Shown: piece by piece, positions 1 to 5,452 of the stretch | How positions within the stretch are numbered: the stretch's first letter is position 1 | How the letters are laid out: each line of letters begins with the position of its first letter | Assembly: GCA_045643185.1 (NCBI GenBank) | Contig: JAZUKH010000217.1 | Coordinates: 1-6,540 of the forward strand | DNA from: RGIG464 sp045643185 | GTDB taxonomy: Bacteria; Myxococcota_A; Bradymonadia; UBA4248 | Length of the DNA stretch: 6,540 nt | Direction of reading: 5' to 3' | The notes under the pieces: model-generated | What the model saw: the letters and a program-made list of their open reading frames with translations, nothing else | What the model was told of the DNA's origin: nothing | Databases searched by the model: none | Position numbers and translations under genes: made by a program

Positions 1-103
1 TACACCGGATTGATGCGGTCTTTCTTCATTTTATGCATTTGAAACGATAATCTGCCCACTTCCCCCCTGGCTAAAACACACTTCTTTTGCTTGGCTAGGC
101 CCC

Positions 104-561
104 GTCTTGACCAAAATTCGTCAGCTGCGAATGATTTTTTAGGAAAAACTCGTCGCTTCGACACATATATTATGATGGGGCCGTTGGGCGAATGAGTTTG
201 TAGGTGCTAAACCTACATGACCAGTTTGGGCAAATCGACGACGAGGACGACAAAGCTTGGTCTGTCTTGACCAAAATTCGTCAGCTGCGAAGGATTTTTT
301 AAGAAAAACTCGTCGCTTCGACACATATATTATGATGGGGCCGTTGGGCGAACGAGTTTGTAGGTGCTAAACCTACATGACCAGTTTGGGCAAATCGACG
401 ACGACTGCGTTGTCTTGCCACGTCTTGACCAAAATTCGTCAGCTGCGAAAGATTTTTTAGGAAAAACTCGTCGCTTCGACACATATTTATGATGGGGCCG
501 TTGGGCGAACGAGTTTGTAGGTGCTAAACCTACATGACCAGTTTGGGCAAATCGACGACGA
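104..561. repeat. Array of three ~141-bp direct repeats with short variable spacers
   Basis: Three copies lie at 104-244, 264-404 and 422-561, each starting GTCTTGACCAAAATTCGTCA and ending near TCGACGACGA. They differ at only a few positions: the base after GCGAA, TTAGG versus TTAAG, AATGAG versus AACGAG, and a 1-nt deletion in the third copy's ATAT run. Intervening segments are 19 nt (245-263) and 17 nt (405-421) and are unrelated. Each copy holds a TGTAGGT/ACCTACA stem-loop, a GTCG-CTT-CGAC hairpin and a near-palindrome around CAGCTG. Minus-strand open frames of 61-129 codons cross it, but they simply translate the repeat and lack family resemblance or a convincing ribosome site, so I treat the block as non-coding. 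The preceding 103 bases and the 56 bases after the array hold nothing I recognise. It could be a dispersed intergenic repeat, a MITE-like relic or tandem structured RNAs. Confidence 0.9.
199..217. other. Stem-loop in repeat copy 1
   Basis: Perfect 7-bp stem TGTAGGT/ACCTACA with the 5-nt loop GCTAA. The same hairpin recurs without any change at 359-377 and 516-534 in the other two copies, so it is an invariant part of the repeat unit. No U-tract follows on either strand, so it is not an intrinsic terminator. Confidence 0.7.
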
Positions 562-617
562 GGACGACGAAGCTGAGCTGTCCGCGCGCAAAACAAGGGC
601 ATGGTGCGGACGACGTG

Positions 618-657
618 AACCGAGCCCGTCTTGCCTTCGATGGCAACGGGCTCAGTT
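618..657 (-). terminator. Stem-loop directly after the SDR stop codon, possible terminator
   Basis: The arms are GAGCCCG (622-628) and CGGGCTC (647-653). An inner TTGCC/GGCAA stem (631-635/642-646) has the 6-nt loop TTCGAT, with a 2-nt bulge between the two stems. Three more outer pairs (AAC/GTT) follow after one mismatch. The structure begins 6 nt past the stop codon of the minus-strand SDR gene, the usual place for a 3' end structure. On the minus strand it is followed by GGTTCACG rather than a U-run, so it is not a canonical intrinsic terminator. It may instead stabilise the 3' end of the mRNA or work with Rho. Confidence 0.5.
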
Positions 658-663
658 GATAAT

Positions 664-1749
664 TTACGCTTTGTCCTTCGCTTCTTTTTCAGGGAAAAAG
701 CGTTTATAGGGCGGGACACAGCGCATGGCGACGAACACGAGCCAATCGGGGATCAGGATGATGAACGCGGTAAAAATGTGGTTCAGGAAGCCTGGAATGG
801 TTTGTGTTTTCTTGCGCAACGTGGCTTTGAGGGCTTTCTTCGCAAGCTTTTCAGGGGGCATGAGAAAGCGCAAATTCACGGCGAGTTTGCGGAGCTTATC
901 GCTAATTTTGATGAGGGGCGTGTTGCAACCGCCGGGGCAGACGGCGGTCACGCTGACGTTCCATGGCTTGAGTTCAAAGCCGAGCGAGCGCGAAACGCTG
1001 CGAACGTATGATTTCGTTGCATTATAGGTGGAAATGCCAGGCATGGGCATCCAGGCGCTCATGGACGACATATTCATAATATAACCATAACGCCGTTGTT
1101 TCATACGTTCGCCAAAGAGCACGCACATACGCGTTAGAGTTTTAACATGGAGATTGAGCAGCAGCGTCGTTTTTTTGACGTCGGCTTCGAGCAGCGGCCC
1201 GAAGATGAAAACGCCGGCGATGTTGGCCAACAAGTCGATCTCCAGGCCATTTTTATCGCAAAAGTCCAAGCATCGTTCAGGCGCATCGTCGGTCGACAAG
1301 TCGATGACGAAAGGATAAACGGTGACGTTGTATTCAGAGCGCAGCGTCTCCGTGACCTTATCGAGTCCTTCCTGATTGATATCGACGATGACGAGTGGCC
1401 AGCCTTTTTTGGCGCATTCGATGGCGACGCAGCGTCCAATCCCGGAAGCAGCGCCTGTAATAAGGGCGCAACGCGGTTCTTTGGGCGCTGGCACGAGCGG
1501 CGAAAAGGTCGGTTCGGCTTGGAGACTTTCGGCTTGAACGCTTTCGGCTTGAACGCTTTCGGCTTGAACGCTTTCGGCTTGAACGCTTTCGGCTTGGGCG
1601 CTTTCGGCTTGAACGCTTTCGGCTTGGAGGCTTTCGGCTTGGGCGTTTTCGGCTTGAACGCTTTCGGCTTGAACGTTTTCGGCTTGAACGCTTTCGGCTT
1701 GGGCGTTTTCGGTCAGCACAGATTCAGTTACCGGATTGATGTCACTCAT
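664..1749 (-). CDS. Short-chain dehydrogenase/reductase with N-terminal QAESV pentapeptide repeats
   Basis: This is a classical-type SDR, an NAD(P)-dependent oxidoreductase acting on a carbonyl or alcohol; its substrate is unknown. I start it at 1749 (361 aa) because that ATG overlaps the upstream stop codon as ATGA. An in-frame ATG at 1761 would add four residues. In the 361-aa numbering, residues 7-79 are pentapeptide repeats, and a Pro-rich linker leads into the Rossmann domain. Visible motifs are TGAASGIG 98-105, Asp123 at the end of strand 2 (favours NAD(H)), NIAG 176-179, Ser229, YNATK with Tyr242 and Lys246, and CPGG 271-274. The Ser-Tyr spacing of 13 is canonical. Residues 325-344 are strongly hydrophobic and may attach the protein to a membrane, as in DltE/17-beta-HSD-like SDRs. 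No Met lies between the repeats and the Rossmann fold. The only alternative start there is a GTG at 1492-1494, without a Shine-Dalgarno site. It is co-transcribed with, and probably translationally coupled to, the flavin oxidoreductase. Confidence 0.9.
   Translation of the reverse strand: MSDINPVTESVLTENAQAESVQAENVQAESVQAENAQAESLQAESVQAESAQAESVQAESVQAESVQAESVQAESLQAEPTFSPLVPAPKEPRCALITGAASGIGRCVAIECAKKGWPLVIVDINQEGLDKVTETLRSEYNVTVYPFVIDLSTDDAPERCLDFCDKNGLEIDLLANIAGVFIFGPLLEADVKKTTLLLNLHVKTLTRMCVLFGERMKQRRYGYIMNMSSMSAWMPMPGISTYNATKSYVRSVSRSLGFELKPWNVSVTAVCPGGCNTPLIKISDKLRKLAVNLRFLMPPEKLAKKALKATLRKKTQTIPGFLNHIFTAFIILIPDWLVFVAMRCVPPYKRFFPEKEAKDKA
1513..1731. repeat. 15-bp in-frame tandem repeat encoding (Q-A-E-S/N-V/A/L)n
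   Basis: Twelve uninterrupted 15-bp units at 1522-1701 encode QAE[SN][VAL]. A partial unit (QAE) follows on the protein's C-terminal side, and two degenerate units (VTESV, LTENA) precede. Four consecutive QAESV units are identical at the DNA level (plus-strand motif TTCGGCTTGAACGCT), which points to recent expansion by slippage. Because the unit is a multiple of three, gain or loss of units changes protein length without a frameshift. The complementary strand is also open here and would read as Gly-Leu-Asn-Ala-Phe repeats, which I regard as an artefact. Confidence 0.95.
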
Positions 1750-2990
1750 CGATTGCCCCATTTCGCTTCTAATTTTTCAATTTCGCGAACGAGTTGAGGC
1801 GCAATGGGTTCCGTCTCATGACAATGGCATTTCATTTCTTTTGAATACATGCGGGCGATGCAATAGTTAGAGTGATTGCATCCCGAACAGGTATTTTCAT
1901 CACCATCGCGCAGTTTATTGACGAAATCGGTGTCATGCACGAGGGCGCGCGCCATTTGAACAGCGTCAAAGCCGGCGTTAAGGACTTCGTCGATGGATTT
2001 TCTTGAATTCATGCCGCCGACGTAGATGAGGGGCAATTTGAGTTCTTTGCGGAAGACCTTGGCATCGTCGAGGAAATAAGCTTCTTTGTAGGGCACTTCA
2101 GGGATCATGATCTGCCCACAAGTGCGGATACCGGCTTTCAGCCACCAGAATTCTTTCATATCCATATAATAGGAAAGGGTTCTGGTCGGCATGGTTCCGC
2201 GCATAACTTCCATCGGCGCGCGTGAAACGAAGCCAGCGGTCAGGACGAGGGCATCGACGCCGAGCGATTCCAATTTTTTGCAGACTTCGAGGCATTCGGC
2301 CTGCTGCATACCGGCTTTGAAACCGTCGTGCATGTTCACTTTGACGATGATGCCGATTTCGCCATTGGCTTCTTCTTTGACAGCCTTAATGACGCGTTCC
2401 ATGAAGCGCATGCGGTTTTCGAGCGACCCGCCGTATTCGTCTTTGCGGTGGTTGGTGTAGGGCGAGAGGAACTGGCTGATGAGATAGCCATGACCGGCGT
2501 GGACCTCGACGCAATCGAAACCGGCTTTTTTGACGATGGCGACGCCTTTTCTGAAATCTTCGACGAACTGATCGATCTCTTCGACCTTCAAGCCGCGGAC
2601 AAACGTGGGGCTATAGAGGTTGAAGCCTGAGCAGGCGCCGACGGGCGTCTGACCGCAGGTCTTACGATGCGTCATATTGCCGCAGTGACCGATCTGAATG
2701 GAAGCTTTTGCGCCTTCTGCATGGATGGCGTCCGTCAATTTTTTGAGATCGTCGATAATATCTTCTTTCAGCCACAACTGTCCTTCGAAGGAGAGGCCGC
2801 TTTGATTGATCGAGGCATAAGCGATGGTCGTCATGCCAATGCCGCCTTTTGCGACGGCGGTATGATAGTTAAACAGCGACTCGGACGGTGCGTTTTTGAC
2901 GCACATATTTTCGAAAGCAGCGGAACGAATCGTGCGATTTCTAATTTCGCACGGACCAATTTTGACGGGCGTAAATAATTTGGAATCCAT
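1746..2990 (-). CDS. Old Yellow Enzyme-family NADH:flavin oxidoreductase
   Basis: FMN-dependent TIM-barrel reductase (414 aa), expected to reduce alpha,beta-unsaturated carbonyl compounds or related enoates with NAD(P)H in the cytoplasm. The N-terminus (KLFTPVKIGPCEIRNRTIRS) is the usual OYE start. IGHCG at 100-104, VHAGHGYLISQFLSP at 163-177 (His164/His167 substrate-binding pair, Tyr169) and DEYGGSLENRMRF at 184-196 form the family signature. GG at 325-326 with ARAL at 347-350 fits the FMN-phosphate site. The C-terminal tail carries Cys368, Cys371, Cys377, Cys388 and Cys390, consistent with the Fe-S site of 2,4-dienoyl-CoA-reductase-type members. The C-terminal NAD(P)/FAD domain of those two-domain enzymes is absent. 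By recollection it belongs to the single-domain subgroup with an 'AAFE' N-terminal motif and a CxHCNxC tail. The ribosome site is weak (AGG 11 nt from the ATG). It follows nadC by 31 bp and overlaps the downstream SDR. The substrate cannot be told from sequence. Confidence 0.93.
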   Translation of the reverse strand: MDSKLFTPVKIGPCEIRNRTIRSAAFENMCVKNAPSESLFNYHTAVAKGGIGMTTIAYASINQSGLSFEGQLWLKEDIIDDLKKLTDAIHAEGAKASIQIGHCGNMTHRKTCGQTPVGACSGFNLYSPTFVRGLKVEEIDQFVEDFRKGVAIVKKAGFDCVEVHAGHGYLISQFLSPYTNHRKDEYGGSLENRMRFMERVIKAVKEEANGEIGIIVKVNMHDGFKAGMQQAECLEVCKKLESLGVDALVLTAGFVSRAPMEVMRGTMPTRTLSYYMDMKEFWWLKAGIRTCGQIMIPEVPYKEAYFLDDAKVFRKELKLPLIYVGGMNSRKSIDEVLNAGFDAVQMARALVHDTDFVNKLRDGDENTCSGCNHSNYCIARMYSKEMKCHCHETEPIAPQLVREIEKLEAKWGNR

Positions 2991-3021
2991 TGTACAAAAA
3001 GCCTAAAAAGTCGACGTATAG

Positions 3022-3888
3022 CTATCGCGGCATATTTTCCATGCGCATGGAGATATCCGCACCGTGAGCAGAGTGCGTGAGCGCCCCGCAAGACGCGCAG
3101 TAAACGGGAATGTCGCGGATTTGTTCAACTTTTTCGAGCGTAACATTGCCAGAGATCTCGACGATGGCGCGATCCCCGATCATTTTGCAGGCTTCGATCA
3201 TCTCATCATGGCTCATATTGTCGAGCATAATGATGTCTGCGCCGGCTTTGAGGGCTTCGGCCACTTCCTGTTGATTCGTGACTTCGACTTCGATTTTGAG
3301 CGTGTGCGGTGCGTAGTCGCGGCATTTTTTGACAGCCGCTTCGATGCCGCCGGCCGCCGCGATATGATTGTCTTTGATCATAACGCCGCCGCCCAAGTTA
3401 AAGCGATGGCTATGTCCGCCGCCGCAGCGCACGGCATAATGCTGCAGTTCGCGCATCCCAGGCAACGTTTTGCGCGTATTCGTCAAATTGATGTTTGGGC
3501 CGAGCACTTCGACGATCTTGCGCGTCTGTGTCGCGACGCCGCTCATGTGTTGCAAAAGATTGAGAGCCGTGCGTTCTGCCTTGAGCAGCACGATGGTCGA
3601 CCCAGAAAATTCGGCGATCTTAGTGCCTTTTGTGACTTTTTCACCGTCTTCGACGAGAAAATCGATGGTGACAGGCTGAAAGAATCCGAGGGTTCTGTCT
3701 TCGATCTTACGGATCACATATTCGAAAATGCCGATACCGCAGATCACGAGATCTTCTTTGGCAATGAGATAACCCGTGGCGTTATTTTTTTCGGTAAAAA
3801 TAGCATCCGTCGTGAAATCGCCGCATGCAAGGTCTTCTGTAAGCGCAAGATCGATCAATTGTTCAGTAATGGGAGATATGGTTTGCAT
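3022..3888 (-). CDS. nadC: Nicotinate-nucleotide pyrophosphorylase (quinolinate phosphoribosyltransferase)
   Basis: Converts quinolinate and PRPP to nicotinate mononucleotide, CO2 and pyrophosphate, the third step of de novo NAD synthesis; cytoplasmic. At 288 aa it is a normal length for the family. Visible motifs are EDLACGDFTTD at 18-28, ERTALNLLQHMSGVAT at 105-120 (Arg106), NTRKTLPGMR at 137-146 (Arg139, Lys140), YAVRCGGGHSHR at 151-162 (His161, Arg162), MIKDNH at 170-175 (Lys172), EVEVTN at 200-205, MLDNM at 221-225 (Asp223), EISGN at 244-248 and GALTHSAHGADIS at 268-280. All expected PRPP and quinolinate contacts are present. A small oddity is GGG after HRFNL where a Tyr/Asp pair is usual. 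No clear Shine-Dalgarno sequence precedes the ATG; the leader is A-rich. No nadA or nadB is in view. It heads the likely nadC - OYE - SDR operon, and two AT-rich palindromes lie just upstream. Confidence 0.97.
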   Translation of the reverse strand: MQTISPITEQLIDLALTEDLACGDFTTDAIFTEKNNATGYLIAKEDLVICGIGIFEYVIRKIEDRTLGFFQPVTIDFLVEDGEKVTKGTKIAEFSGSTIVLLKAERTALNLLQHMSGVATQTRKIVEVLGPNINLTNTRKTLPGMRELQHYAVRCGGGHSHRFNLGGGVMIKDNHIAAAGGIEAAVKKCRDYAPHTLKIEVEVTNQQEVAEALKAGADIIMLDNMSHDEMIEACKMIGDRAIVEISGNVTLEKVEQIRDIPVYCASCGALTHSAHGADISMRMENMPR

Positions 3889-3910
3889 TGTTTTTGACTT
3901 TCAAAGAGGG

Positions 3911-3924
3911 TTAATAATTATTAA
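3911..3924. promoter_or_regulatory. Perfect 14-bp AT palindrome upstream of nadC
   Basis: TTAATAATTATTAA is a perfect even palindrome 22 bp upstream of the nadC start codon, inside a stretch (about 3909-3975) far richer in A/T than the genes around it. It could be an operator half of a pair with 3936-3958, or part of the nadC promoter. No regulator gene is present, and short AT palindromes can arise by chance in such sequence. Confidence 0.4.
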
Positions 3925-3935
3925 TTTCGTTATTC

Positions 3936-3958
3936 TATTATTAGAATTTCTAATAATA
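3936..3958. promoter_or_regulatory. Perfect 23-bp odd palindrome upstream of nadC, candidate operator
   Basis: The arms TATTATTAGAA (3936-3946) and TTCTAATAATA (3948-3958) are perfect reverse complements around the single base T3947. The site lies 47-70 bp upstream of the nadC start, where a promoter-proximal operator is expected. Eleven matched base pairs per arm are more than AT bias readily explains. Candidate binders would be an NAD-responsive repressor or another dimeric regulator, but I do not recognise the motif as a known NiaR, NrtR or NadQ site. Confidence 0.5.
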
Positions 3959-3976
3959 TATATTTGTTTTATTTAT

Positions 3977-4093
3977 GTGGGGGAAGTCTCCCCCTACGCG
4001 TCTATTTCGTATTTTTGTAGAGACGTGTTGACCACCCGTCTCTACAAAAAACGAAATACGCCGCTACCCCCTCGTCTGGCAGAGCCTACGACG
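3977..4093. repeat. Cluster of three stem-loops, REP/MITE-like intergenic element
   Basis: Hairpin A (3977-3997) has GGGGGA/TCCCCC arms with loop AGTC and a bulged GT/AC pair. Hairpin B (4003-4058) has arms of 23 and 22 nt, perfect over GTAGAGACG/CGTCTCTAC, then a T/A run, one bulge, and TATTTCG/CGAAATA; its loop is the 11-nt TGTTGACCACC. Hairpin C (4073-4093) has CGTC/GACG outside GGC-AGA-GCC. The outer sequences CCCCCTACGCG and GCTACCCCCTCG suggest further long-range symmetry. In hairpin B the T-run precedes the stem on both strands, so it is not an intrinsic terminator. The cores remind me, from memory only, of dispersed palindromic repeats in several bacterial phyla. It sits between the stop codon at 4113 and nadC. 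Confidence 0.65.
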
Positions 4094-4112
4094 TGGCTGC
4101 GGCGCGTTGATG

Positions 4113-5252
4113 TTAGCTTTGTTTGGCACGATAGAGCATGGTGGCCTGGCGCACGAGCGTGGCCGAGATGCTTTTGCTTTTCATAAGGAACTTGAGGTCA
4201 TTGACGCGAAGCTGTTTTAGGAATGCCAGCGCATCGCCGAGCGGGCATTTGGGGTTATTGACGAGTGAAACGACGATCGGATAGCTTCTGACCCAGTCGC
4301 GTCTTTTAGCGATGTAGCCGATGATGTCATCGGGCATGGATTTGGAAGCGGCGATGCCGCCGACTTCGCCGATCGTCATCTTCGGACTTTGGATCACACT
4401 CATGTAAACGATTCGTCGCGTGTCGCGGAGCAGAATATTTCGATCTTCGCGGGAGCCCATGAGGGCAAGTCGAACGCGTTGGGGAGCATTCATCCGGTCA
4501 ATGAGCTGCTGACGGGAAAGTTTACGTTGTTTTCCTTCTTCCGTTTGTTCAGATTCCTGTTCGTCGAGCGATTTGATGTCGTGGAGCGGCAGTTCGGCCG
4601 GTTTTTCTTTGGCACTTTCTTCAGCGGCTTTCGCGATGACCTCTTCGAACTCTTCGTCCGACAAACCTGGTTCATCGTTGGCTTCTTCTTGCAGCTTCAT
4701 GGCATCTTGTGCGGATTTAAGCACAGACAACTCGATATTTTTCTCTTTAGCGAGTTTTAACACGCGGTCGATGGTGGCCATACGCGTTGCCGGGTTCAAA
4801 TAGAGTTTCTCAATAATGTCGGGCGAACGAAGCAAACGCACATGGTTGTTTGCGATGAGATCGGTGAGGCTCTTATTGACCACGGCAGCCATATCCATGA
4901 TGGTCGCGTCATCCGTGGCTTGGTTCAAAATGAGCGCTTCCAAAACGCTGTCATCTTTGGTCTTTTTGGAAAGCCAGTCGAGCCATTCGACGGGGCTTTC
5001 GCTCGTCGCCATGTCTTTAAGGATGTTCGTGTCAAAACTCGCCACGGTTTCTTCGACCGTCTTGACGATCGCTTCATCCCCCATCAAAGACAACTGATAC
5101 CAAACACAAAGCAATTGCGTGGGGCTTAACGGCATCAAGCCCTTCGCAGCCATCATTTTCAGCGGCAGGGGCGTTTCCGGCATGACTGCTTTGCGAGCCT
5201 GTTCGGGAATGTCCTCGATCGGAATAAGCTTATATTGAATGGATTCGAGCAT
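4113..5252 (-). CDS. Uncharacterised all-helical repeat protein
   Basis: A 379-aa protein of unknown function. I choose the ATG at 5252 because GGAGG lies 4 nt upstream; an in-frame ATG at 5282 would add ten residues and lacks such a site. Residues about 40-175 form an alpha-helical repeat-like region, with LSPTQLLCVWYQLSL near 42-56, LEALILNQATDDATI at 104-118, and NNHVRLLRSPDIIEKLYLNPATRMATIDRVL at 135-165. Residues 187-240 are an acidic, Glu-rich low-complexity linker. Residues 245-379 form a second helical part (ALMGSREDRNILLRD at 263-277, then SPKMTIGEV, RRDWVRSYPIVVSLVNNPKCPL and LRVNDLKFLMKSK). Both halves resemble, from memory, hypothetical proteins widespread in Myxococcota and Acidobacteriota, resembling HEAT or leucine-repeat scaffolds. 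No signal peptide, membrane span or catalytic motif is visible, so a cytoplasmic protein-binding scaffold is the most I can infer. It probably has its own promoter at 5397-5439. Confidence 0.88.
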   Translation of the reverse strand: MLESIQYKLIPIEDIPEQARKAVMPETPLPLKMMAAKGLMPLSPTQLLCVWYQLSLMGDEAIVKTVEETVASFDTNILKDMATSESPVEWLDWLSKKTKDDSVLEALILNQATDDATIMDMAAVVNKSLTDLIANNHVRLLRSPDIIEKLYLNPATRMATIDRVLKLAKEKNIELSVLKSAQDAMKLQEEANDEPGLSDEEFEEVIAKAAEESAKEKPAELPLHDIKSLDEQESEQTEEGKQRKLSRQQLIDRMNAPQRVRLALMGSREDRNILLRDTRRIVYMSVIQSPKMTIGEVGGIAASKSMPDDIIGYIAKRRDWVRSYPIVVSLVNNPKCPLGDALAFLKQLRVNDLKFLMKSKSISATLVRQATMLYRAKQS

Positions 5253-5255
5253 GTT

Positions 5256-5262
5256 GCCTCCG
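5256..5262 (-). promoter_or_regulatory. Shine-Dalgarno site deciding the start at 5252
   Basis: On the minus strand CGGAGGC precedes ATG, with four bases (CAAC) between GGAGG and the start codon. This supports initiation at 5252 rather than at the upstream in-frame ATG at 5282. Confidence 0.75.
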
Positions 5263-5304
5263 TTTTGCTTGAATTTCGTCACACACTTGTGAACACAGCA
5301 TTCC

Positions 5305-5337
5305 CAGTTTAAGGCTTTTTGCCTTGAGTTTGAACTG
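5305..5337 (-). other. Leader stem-loop upstream of the helical-repeat gene
   Basis: AAGGC (5311-5315) and GCCTT (5321-5325) pair across a 5-nt TTTTT loop. An outer CAGTT/AACTG pair (5305-5309/5333-5337) closes an asymmetric internal loop. The structure lies 52-85 nt upstream of the start codon, within the predicted 5' untranslated leader. It could be a leader structure affecting translation or merely incidental. It matches no riboswitch class that I recognise. Confidence 0.3.
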
Positions 5338-5396
5338 ATTTTTACTAATTTCAGAAAAAACGCGAGCGATGTCGGTTTTCTTCGAACTGAGTTGCA

Positions 5397-5439
5397 GCCT
5401 GGCTGTTTTTCGCAAAATATTATATCAAATCAGCCAGGC
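5397..5439 (-). promoter_or_regulatory. Extended -10 promoter candidate bracketed by a 9-bp inverted repeat
   Basis: On the minus strand TGATATAAT (5419-5427) is a perfect extended -10 element (TGnTATAAT); the -35 region is poor, as is usual for that class. Perfect 9-bp inverted arms GCCTGGCTG (5397-5405) and CAGCCAGGC (5431-5439), 25 bp apart, flank it on both sides. Transcription would start near 5412, giving a leader of about 160 nt before the helical-repeat gene. The arms could be half-sites for a repressor. Alternatively they could form a hairpin at the end of the upstream SDR message, whose stop codon lies 14 bp away, but there is no following U-run. Confidence 0.5.
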
Positions 5440-5452
5440 AAAAAAGAATATC

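Noticed and set aside
4..15. 12-nt ACCGGATTGATG shared with the SDR start region near 1730-1741
   Set aside because: Too short to be meaningful; the flanking sequence does not match.
104..561. CRISPR array
   Set aside because: Units are ~141 bp and spacers 17-19 bp, the reverse of CRISPR proportions, and no cas gene is present.
139..719. Minus-strand open frames of 61, 61 and 129 codons across the repeat array
   Set aside because: They are translations of the same repeated DNA, overlap the downstream SDR end, and lack ribosome sites and any recognisable family.
1147..1797. Plus-strand 216-codon frame containing Gly-Leu-Asn-Ala-Phe repeats
   Set aside because: It is antisense to the SDR; its repeats are the complement of the QAESV tract, and it has no domain or start signal.
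3064..3897. Plus-strand 277-codon frame antisense to nadC
   Set aside because: nadC on the minus strand is unmistakable; the antisense frame is a by-product of codon composition, rich in Phe/Asp/Ala without family motifs.
4003..4058. Intrinsic terminator for the helical-repeat gene
   Set aside because: The T-run precedes the stem on either strand and A residues follow it, so no U-tailed hairpin forms in either direction.
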